From: an uncultured Eubacteriales bacterium
Lineage (GTDB): Bacteria; Bacillota; Clostridia; Oscillospirales; Oscillospiraceae
Assembly: GCA_905210385.1 (NCBI GenBank)
Contig: CAJLWS010000078.1
Span: 1-7,200 of the forward strand
Length of the DNA: 7,200 nucleotides
Reading direction: 5' to 3'
Shown: positions 1 to 4,500 of the stretch, piece after piece
How the letters are laid out: every line of letters starts with the position of its first letter
Position numbering within the stretch: position 1 is the stretch's first letter
Notes under the pieces: model-generated
What the model saw: only the letters and a program-made list of their open reading frames with translations
Database searches by the model: none
What the model was told of the DNA's origin: nothing
Made by a program: the position numbers and the translations under genes

Positions 1-67
1 ACTGAACCTGGACGGTTTTAAATGATACCCTTATGCGGCCGGGCCCTTTGCCGCGGGGCGCAATTGT
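1..67. other. Non-coding sequence downstream of the histidine kinase gene
   Basis: No gene is visible here. Read on the minus strand it follows the kinase stop codon. It contains a GC-rich stretch able to form a 5-bp hairpin (35-39 pairing with 50-54, loop of 10), but no T-run follows it, so it is at best a weak or factor-assisted terminator. The sequence to the left of the hairpin becomes AT-richer (about 8-34) with no recognisable signal. Confidence 0.3.
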
Positions 68-964
68 TCAGGATCGTGCTTCCGGAAAGGTGAGGATGAT
101 GGTCAGCCGCCCATCCCGGAACCGGGCCTGGATGGTCCCGCCCATGCGCTCGGTGAGCAGCTTGGCGATGGACAGCCCCAGCCCGGTGGCGTGACGACCC
201 GCCTCCACGGTGTAGAACCGGTCGAACAGCCGGCCGGCGGACACTGCGTCCAGCCCCGGGGCGGTGTTGGAAAAGGACAGGGCGCCCGTTTCCTCCAGCG
301 ACACTTGGAGGTCGCCGCCGCTGTATTTCAGCGCGTTGCTGATCAGGTTGCTGAGGACCCGGCTCAGGCTACCCCGATCCAGCGGCCGTATCACCGGCCC
401 CTCCGGCAGGGCCACTTGGGGCTGGATACCCCGCTGCTGAAAGGCACCGTAAAAGGAGAGCAGGCTCTCCTCCAGCGCTCCCCGCAGGTCCACCGGCTCC
501 CAGGCGGCCTCCGGAAGGGAGACGGTCACCGAGTAGCGAAAGAGCTCCTGGGTGAGCTCCTTCATGGCCTCCACCCGTCCCTCCACCTGGGAGAGGTACC
601 GCCGGATCTGGGGAGAGGCGTCCTCCCGGCGCAGCAGCTCCAGATAGCCGCAGATGGCGGTGAGGGGGGTGCGCAGGTCGTGGGAGAGGTTGGTCACCGC
701 CTCTTTCAGCTCCAGATCTCCCCGCTGGAAGCGGCGGCGCAGATCCCGCAGCTGGCGCAGCTGGGCGTTGAGACTATCAGCCAGCTCCCGCATGGCCCCG
801 TCCCGGCAGGGCAGGTCCAGCAGAGTGTTGGTGTCGGTCTCCAAGCGCTGGGCGAAATCCCGGGCCAGGGCCCGGGCGGCGGCGCGCATCAGCAGTACCT
901 TCATGGCCAGCGCGGCAACGGCGCACAGCAGCAGGGCAACAGCCATCCACAGCCAGAATTCCAT
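68..964 (-). CDS. Two-component sensor histidine kinase, short single-TM type
   Basis: Membrane-bound histidine kinase of 298 residues that would autophosphorylate and pass the phosphate to the response regulator encoded at 2968-3633. Seen: one N-terminal membrane segment (about 4-24), no extracytoplasmic sensor domain, a charged helical linker (about 28-85), the HisKA H-box SHDLRTP with phosphoacceptor His95, N-box NLISNALKYS (206-215), F-box RLFDRFYT (245-252) and G2-box TGLGLSIAK (260-268). The usual DxGxG G1 motif is replaced by NTAPGLDA (233-240). The ATG is preceded by AAGGAGG with 7-base spacing. It is the last gene of the regulator-ABC-kinase module, 87 bases after the permease. Having almost no external domain resembles kinases that sense within the membrane or through a partner transporter; that is an inference. 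The ligand is not predictable. Family assignment is very secure. Confidence 0.95.
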   Translation of the reverse strand: MEFWLWMAVALLLCAVAALAMKVLLMRAAARALARDFAQRLETDTNTLLDLPCRDGAMRELADSLNAQLRQLRDLRRRFQRGDLELKEAVTNLSHDLRTPLTAICGYLELLRREDASPQIRRYLSQVEGRVEAMKELTQELFRYSVTVSLPEAAWEPVDLRGALEESLLSFYGAFQQRGIQPQVALPEGPVIRPLDRGSLSRVLSNLISNALKYSGGDLQVSLEETGALSFSNTAPGLDAVSAGRLFDRFYTVEAGRHATGLGLSIAKLLTERMGGTIQARFRDGRLTIILTFPEARS

Positions 965-995
965 CGGGCACCCTCCTTGAGCGGAAATCAGAAAA

Positions 996-1028
996 CGGGA
1001 CGCCCGGACCTCCGCCAGCGGCGGGAGG
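996..1028 (-). terminator. Possible tandem-hairpin attenuator between permease and kinase genes
   Basis: On the minus strand, 24 bases after the permease stop, a GC-rich hairpin can form (1009-1016 pairing with 1020-1028, one bulged C, 3-base loop). It is followed by a second small hairpin (996-999 with 1003-1006, loop of 3) running straight into TTTT (992-995). This looks like a weak intrinsic terminator or attenuator that could lower kinase expression relative to the transporter. The T-tract is short, so readthrough is likely and needed if the kinase has no own promoter; I see none in the gap. Confidence 0.3.
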
Positions 1029-1051
1029 GCCGGGGAAAGGGAGAAACGGCG

Positions 1052-1885
1052 TCACTTGATGTCCTTGCGGCGGAAGAGCAGCAGGCCTGCCAGGGTGGCC
1101 GCCCCGCCGATGACCGCGGAAGACAAGGGAAGGAGCCAGGGCCGGACGTGTTCGGTCAGGGAGCCGGAAATCACCTGGATACTCTGTCCACCGGGGGTGG
1201 CGTCCAGCAGGAATTCGTATGCCGTCCGCCAGAAGCCGCCCACGTAGCCGGGGTTCTCAATGGTTTGGGTCACCATCTCGCCGGAAGGGAGAATGGTGGT
1301 CATGGGATAGTATTCCGGATTCATTAACACCCCGTAGAGTGCAATACCGATGATCAGAAGGCCCAGGGCTATCAAAAGGCAGGCCACTGCGCTGGCCGCC
1401 TTTCTGGAGCACAACATGGAGACCAGGGTGAACAGGGCGGCGTAGGCAAAGGCCAGTAAGAAGGAGATGGCGGCGGCGAAGGCAATTTCCGCCGCTTCCA
1501 GCCCTCCGTCCCCCAAAATCAGCCGACGGACCAGCCCCACCGCGAGGGAGACCGCGCACATGACCCAGCCAGCCCCCGTGCATATCGTCAGGTTGGACAG
1601 GTAGACGGCGCAGCGGGTGTGCCCGGCGATGAACTTATTCCGGATGGTCCCATCGCTGTGCTCCACCCCCAGGAACAGGGAGCAGAATACCGCCAACGCC
1701 AGACCCAGAAACATCACATAGCCCAGCGGGTGGTTCCCCATCACCATCTCGGTCTCCCCGCCGGGGCCGGAGAGGGTGACGGTGGTGGTCACGAAGTTGG
1801 AGCAGACCACCGTGGCCGCCAGGCAGCCCCAGAACACCCAGCTCAGCCGCAGCCGCATCAGCGCCGCGCTCATCAGCTTACTCAT
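1052..1885 (-). CDS. ABC-2 type transporter permease
   Basis: Integral membrane subunit (277 residues) partnering the ATPase encoded at 1878-2792. Seen: about six hydrophobic segments (roughly 15-35, 55-73, 99-122, 134-156, 165-188, 249-271), a cytoplasmic motif typical of ABC-2 permeases after segment 2 (GVEHSDGTIRNKFIAGHTR, 73-91), and a polar, probably extracytoplasmic loop of about 60 residues (189-248) before the last segment. The ATG at 1885 is chosen because GGAGGTG (1892-1898) sits about 8 bases upstream; a GTG at 1894 in the same frame lies inside that ribosome binding site and is unlikely. The start overlaps the end of the ATPase gene by 8 bases (ATGAGTAA), indicating translational coupling. 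One permease per ATPase fits BcrAB-like peptide-antibiotic exporters, whereas LanFEG systems have two. Substrate is inferred, not shown. Confidence 0.9.
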   Translation of the reverse strand: MSKLMSAALMRLRLSWVFWGCLAATVVCSNFVTTTVTLSGPGGETEMVMGNHPLGYVMFLGLALAVFCSLFLGVEHSDGTIRNKFIAGHTRCAVYLSNLTICTGAGWVMCAVSLAVGLVRRLILGDGGLEAAEIAFAAAISFLLAFAYAALFTLVSMLCSRKAASAVACLLIALGLLIIGIALYGVLMNPEYYPMTTILPSGEMVTQTIENPGYVGGFWRTAYEFLLDATPGGQSIQVISGSLTEHVRPWLLPLSSAVIGGAATLAGLLLFRRKDIK

Positions 1886-2792
1886 GGCCGTCACCTCCCA
1901 GCAGGTTGACGTAGTAGCTCTCCAGGCTCTCGTCCCGCTCCTGGATGGAGAGAATCTCGCAGTTCTCCCCGGCCAGGGCGGCGGCCAGATGGGTGACGTT
2001 GGGGGAGGCGTAGAGGTCGGCCATGCTATCCGACCAGATGGTGTACTCCACTCCCATGCCGTCCAACACCCGGGTGAGGGCGGCGGTGTCGGTGACCTTC
2101 AGGCGCACACACTTGCGGCAGGCCGCCTCCAGCTCCTGGGCGCTGATCTCTTTGAGCAGGCGGCCGCCGTCAATGAAGCCGTAGTGGGTGGCCAGCCGGG
2201 ACAGCTCATCCAGGATGTGGCTGGAGATGAGCACGGTGATCTGCCGCTCCCGGTTCAGCCGCAGGATGAGCTCCCGGATCTCGATGATGCCCTGGGGGTC
2301 CAGGCCGTTGGCCGGCTCGTCCAGCACCAGAAAGTCCGGGTCCCCCGCCAGGGCCACGGCGATGCCCAGCCGCTGGCGCATACCCAGGGAGAAATGCTTG
2401 GCCTTCTTCGCTCCGGTGCCCTCCAGTCCCACCAGGCGCAGCAGTCCGTCAATGCCCTCGTAGGAGGGCAGGCCCAGCACCCGGTACTGCTGTCTCAGGT
2501 TGTCAACCGCCGTCATATCCCCGTAGATGGACGGGGTCTCCACCACCGCGCCCATCCGGCGGCGGGCCTGGGCGATGTCCCGGTTCCGGCTGCTCACCCC
2601 GTAGAGGGTATACTCCCCGGATGTGGGGGCCTGCAGGCCGCAGATCAGCCGGATCAGGGTGGTCTTGCCCGCCCCGTTGCGGCCCACCAGACCGTAGATG
2701 GCGCCTCGGGGCACATGCAGGGACAGCCCGTTCAGGGCCTGAAAGTGCCGGTAGGACTTGGACAGGCCGTGGACGGAAAGGACAGTTTCCAT
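1878..2792 (-). CDS. ABC transporter ATP-binding protein, BcrA/LanF-like
   Basis: Cytoplasmic ATPase (304 residues) energising the neighbouring permease. Seen: Walker A GRNGAGKT (37-44), the signature motif as FSLGMRQR (134-141), Walker B FLVLDEP (154-160) with catalytic Glu159, D-loop GLDP (163-166) and H-loop His192. At the Q-loop position there is Glu85 (VVETPSIY) instead of Gln; such an E-loop is a known trait of lantibiotic-immunity (LanF) and bacitracin-type (BcrA) ATPases. A C-terminal region of about 85 residues (220-304) follows the nucleotide-binding domain, as usual in this group. The ATG at 2792 is preferred over an in-frame TTG at 2798, because AAGGAGGT (2800-2807) is 7 bases from the ATG and almost touches the TTG. 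Family knowledge suggests peptide-antibiotic resistance; the actual substrate is an inference. Expression is probably controlled by the repeat array at 2837-2878. Confidence 0.95.
   Translation of the reverse strand: METVLSVHGLSKSYRHFQALNGLSLHVPRGAIYGLVGRNGAGKTTLIRLICGLQAPTSGEYTLYGVSSRNRDIAQARRRMGAVVETPSIYGDMTAVDNLRQQYRVLGLPSYEGIDGLLRLVGLEGTGAKKAKHFSLGMRQRLGIAVALAGDPDFLVLDEPANGLDPQGIIEIRELILRLNRERQITVLISSHILDELSRLATHYGFIDGGRLLKEISAQELEAACRKCVRLKVTDTAALTRVLDGMGVEYTIWSDSMADLYASPNVTHLAAALAGENCEILSIQERDESLESYYVNLLGGDGHE
1892..1898 (-). promoter_or_regulatory. Ribosome binding site that sets the permease start
   Basis: GGAGGTG on the minus strand, located inside the 3' end of the ATPase gene and correctly spaced for the ATG at 1885. 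It rules out the upstream in-frame GTG at 1894, which falls within the site itself. Confidence 0.8.
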
Positions 2793-2799
2793 AACCAAT

Positions 2800-2807
2800 A
2801 CCTCCTT
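2800..2807 (-). promoter_or_regulatory. Ribosome binding site that sets the ATPase start
   Basis: AAGGAGGT on the minus strand, a near-perfect Shine-Dalgarno sequence. Its 7-base distance to the ATG at 2792 makes that the start; the TTG at 2798 is only one base away. Confidence 0.85.
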
Positions 2808-2821
2808 GCTTTGCTGGGGAC

Positions 2822-2827
2822 AGGATA
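2822..2827 (-). promoter_or_regulatory. Candidate -10 element of the ABC-kinase transcript
   Basis: TATCCT on the minus strand, 30 bases upstream of the ATPase ATG. The hexamer 17 bases upstream (2845-2850, CCGCCC) does not resemble a -35, so a promoter here would depend on an activator. The nearest copy of the 12-base-spaced repeat array ends 9 bases upstream, which matches how PhoB/OmpR-type activators occupy the -35 region. The -10 assignment is an inference from one hexamer. Confidence 0.4.
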
Positions 2828-2836
2828 TCCCAAAGG

Positions 2837-2878
2837 GGTAAAGAGGGCGGTAAAGGAAAGGGTAAAGAATTGGGAAAG
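2837..2878 (-). promoter_or_regulatory. Direct-repeat operator candidate for the response regulator
   Basis: On the minus strand the heptamer CTTTACC occurs three times exactly (2861-2867, 2849-2855, 2837-2843) with starts exactly 12 bases apart, and a fourth degenerate copy CTTTCCC (2872-2878) lies 11 bases further upstream. Direct repeats spaced about one helical turn are the usual binding-site form for OmpR/PhoB-family dimers. The array lies between the response-regulator gene and the ABC genes it most probably controls. It is not seen elsewhere in the window's intergenic regions. The repeats are seen directly; which protein binds is an inference. Confidence 0.65.
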
Positions 2879-2967
2879 ATTTTGTCCCGCGGAGGGATGG
2901 CGGAAATAGGGATGTGCTGTGGACCGGGGCGGACGCGTTTGCAAGTTTGACTTGGGGGGAGGCCGCC

Positions 2968-3633
2968 CTATTCCCAGGCCAGCCGGAAACCGATGCCCCA
3001 CACCGCCTCGATGCAGTCCCGGGCGCACGCCTCCCGGATCTTCCGGCGCAGGTTGCTCACGTGGATCTTCAGGGAGCTCTCGGTGCAGTCCGGGGTGTCG
3101 GCGCTGATCCGGTCCAGGATGACCGATTTGGCGATGGCCTGGCCGGCGTTTGCCATGAGCAGCTTGAGAATGGCGTACTCCGTCTTGGTGAGCCGGACGG
3201 GAGTGCCCTCCACGGTGAGGGCGTGGGCGGCGGTGTCCAGCCGCAGGCCGCCCACGGTGAGTACGCTGGAGCGGGGCTGGGCGGCGTGGACGCGCAGCTG
3301 GGCGGCGATCCGGGCCAGCAGCTCCCGGGGCTCAAAGGGCTTGGTGACATAGTCCACCGCCCCGTCCAGCAGCAGCCGGACCTTGTCCTCCACCTCCACC
3401 TTGGCGCTGACCACGATGACCGGGATGTCCTGGATACGGGGCAGCACCTCCTCCCCGGACAGGCCGGGGAGCATCAGGTCCAGCAGGATCAGGTCGGGCC
3501 GGTGCCGGGAGAGCAGGTAGAGGGCCTCGGTGCCGGAGTAGGCCCGCAGCACGCCGTAGCCCTCCTGGCGCAGCAGTTCCTCCAGCATGTCGCCGATGGG
3601 CTGGTCGTCGTCGATGACCGCGATGGTTTTCAT
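2968..3633 (-). CDS. OmpR/PhoB-family DNA-binding response regulator
   Basis: Cytoplasmic transcription regulator of 221 residues, the usual length for the family. Seen: receiver domain (1-115) with acidic pocket Asp8-Asp10, phosphoacceptor Asp52 (LILLDLMLPG), switch Ser76 and Lys98 (KPFEPREL), then a winged-helix effector domain (about 123-221) with the helix region KIHVSNLRRKIR (189-200) and terminal wing VWGIGFRL (211-218). The ATG at 3633 is preceded by GGAGGT at about 9-base spacing. It lies 75 bases after the TVP38-family gene and 175 bases before the ATPase gene. Its partner is almost certainly the kinase at 68-964, though the ABC genes lie between them. The probable target is the 12-base-spaced repeat array downstream of its own stop. 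No clear own promoter is visible; it may be transcribed with the upstream gene. Confidence 0.95.
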   Translation of the reverse strand: MKTIAVIDDDQPIGDMLEELLRQEGYGVLRAYSGTEALYLLSRHRPDLILLDLMLPGLSGEEVLPRIQDIPVIVVSAKVEVEDKVRLLLDGAVDYVTKPFEPRELLARIAAQLRVHAAQPRSSVLTVGGLRLDTAAHALTVEGTPVRLTKTEYAILKLLMANAGQAIAKSVILDRISADTPDCTESSLKIHVSNLRRKIREACARDCIEAVWGIGFRLAWE

Positions 3634-3656
3634 CCAATGTTCACCTCCGGGAGAAG

Positions 3657-3684
3657 GGCGGCAAAGCCGATGGACCTTGCCGCC
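3657..3684 (-). terminator. Strong hairpin between TVP38-family and response-regulator genes
   Basis: GGCGGCAA and TTGCCGCC pair perfectly over 8 bp. Pairing continues inward for four more pairs (two of them G-U), leaving a 4-base loop. In the transcript the hairpin starts 24 bases after the upstream stop codon and ends 23 bases before the response-regulator ATG, close to its ribosome binding site. The downstream sequence CTTCTCCC is pyrimidine-rich but lacks a T-run, so it is not a classic intrinsic terminator. It could be a 3'-end stabiliser, a processing boundary, or a weak terminator insulating the two-component module. Confidence 0.45.
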
Positions 3685-3708
3685 TGGAACAGGGATTGGG
3701 GAACCGGA

Positions 3709-4389
3709 TCATTTTTTCAGCTTGTCCAGGATGGCCTGCTCGATCTTATCCCCGTATTTCATACCCAGGATAAAGACAGCGATGCCCGCCGCGCCGATGA
3801 GCGCCATCCCCCAGATGGGGATGTCCAGGGCGGAGCCGCCCACGGCGGAGGCCACCAGCAGGCCCCAGGGGCGGGCCAGCAGGCAGAGCAGCAGGAAGCG
3901 CTTCCAGGAGATCTCGCTAAGCCCGGCCAGAATACACAGAAGGTCATCGGGGAAGAAAGGAAAGAGGAAGGCCATGAGCAGGAACACGTCCTGCTTGCGG
4001 CGGATGACGTCCAGATACTTCTCCGACAGCTTTTTTCCCACCAGCTGGCTGGCGAACTTCTGCCCAAGAACCCGGGCTAGGGCGAATACGATCATGGAGC
4101 CCAGGACCACCGCTCCCCAGGTGAGCAGGAAGGCGGGGACCATGCCGAAGAGCACGCCCCCCACGACGGCGGTGATGTTGCTGGGAATGGGGGCGATGAC
4201 CACCGATACCAGCTGCACGCCGAAGAACACCAGATGGGACCATGGGGTGCTGGCCTGGATGTAGGCCTCCAGCTTTTCCTGGGAGGAGATGGCGTCGAAG
4301 AAGCCGGTGGCGAAAAGGGCCAGCACGATGGCGGCCAGGATGGCGATGGCCAAAACCCAGAGCAGGATGGTACGTTTGCGTTCACTCAC
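3709..4389 (-). CDS. TVP38/TMEM64 (VTT/DedA superfamily) membrane protein
   Basis: Predicted integral membrane protein of 226 residues, a normal length for the family. Members of this superfamily are linked to lipid scrambling or carrier-lipid recycling and membrane homeostasis; the bacterial TVP38 branch is poorly characterised. Seen: an N-terminal membrane segment (7-29), a VTT-type core with the re-entrant-like motif IAPIPSNITAVVGGVLFG (65-82), a glycine-rich helix (88-105), the hallmark FPFFPDDLLCILAGLS (143-158), and two more hydrophobic segments (164-182, 192-211). It ends in a lysine-rich cytoplasmic tail. The start is a GTG at 4389, supported by GGAGGG about 8 bases upstream; no ATG is available nearby. 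It lies downstream of a membrane glycosyltransferase-like gene and upstream of an envelope-stress-type module, which fits an envelope role but does not define one. Confidence 0.85.
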   Translation of the reverse strand: MSERKRTILLWVLAIAILAAIVLALFATGFFDAISSQEKLEAYIQASTPWSHLVFFGVQLVSVVIAPIPSNITAVVGGVLFGMVPAFLLTWGAVVLGSMIVFALARVLGQKFASQLVGKKLSEKYLDVIRRKQDVFLLMAFLFPFFPDDLLCILAGLSEISWKRFLLLCLLARPWGLLVASAVGGSALDIPIWGMALIGAAGIAVFILGMKYGDKIEQAILDKLKK

Positions 4390-4424
4390 GGTGGATGCCC
4401 TCCAAGGATTTACAGGTTGAGGAC

Positions 4425-4453
4425 AGTGTAGCAGAAAAACGGCGAGAGGGAAA
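4425..4453 (-). promoter_or_regulatory. Possible extended -10 promoter for the TVP38-family gene
   Basis: On the minus strand, TACACT (4425-4430) is preceded by TG at 4432-4433, giving an extended -10 pattern (TGnTACACT). The hexamer 17 bases upstream, TTTCCC (4448-4453), is only a weak -35. The site is 36 bases upstream of the GTG start, so the leader would be about 28 bases. The intergenic stretch is noticeably AT-richer than the coding sequence. A poor imperfect hairpin around 4468-4483 may end the upstream transcript. Confidence 0.4.
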
Positions 4454-4500
4454 GAAAGAAGGAAATAAGATTTCTTTAAGAATCGCGAAAAGCATGGGGG

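Noticed and set aside
2..71. Inverted repeat CTGAAC (2-7) and GTTCAG (66-71) flanking the kinase end
   Set aside because: Six base pairs across 58 bases is expected by chance, and no transposase or target duplication accompanies it.
191..1327. Long plus-strand open frame antisense to the kinase and permease genes
   Set aside because: It spans two well-supported minus-strand genes and their gap, has a low-complexity composition rich in Gln, Gly, His and Pro typical of antisense GC-rich frames, and shows no recognisable domain.
1883..1894. GTG at 1894 as the permease start
   Set aside because: The codon lies inside the ribosome binding site GGAGGTG, whereas the ATG at 1885 is properly spaced.
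2837..2878. Short CRISPR-like or tandem-repeat array
   Set aside because: The repeated unit is only 7 bases with 5-base spacers, far from CRISPR dimensions; operator repeats explain it better.
1776..4080. Plus-strand open frames (1776-2909 and 2914-4080) antisense to the ATPase, response-regulator and TVP38-family genes
   Set aside because: They mirror conserved genes on the other strand and show the same antisense composition. They contain no motif and no good ribosome binding site.
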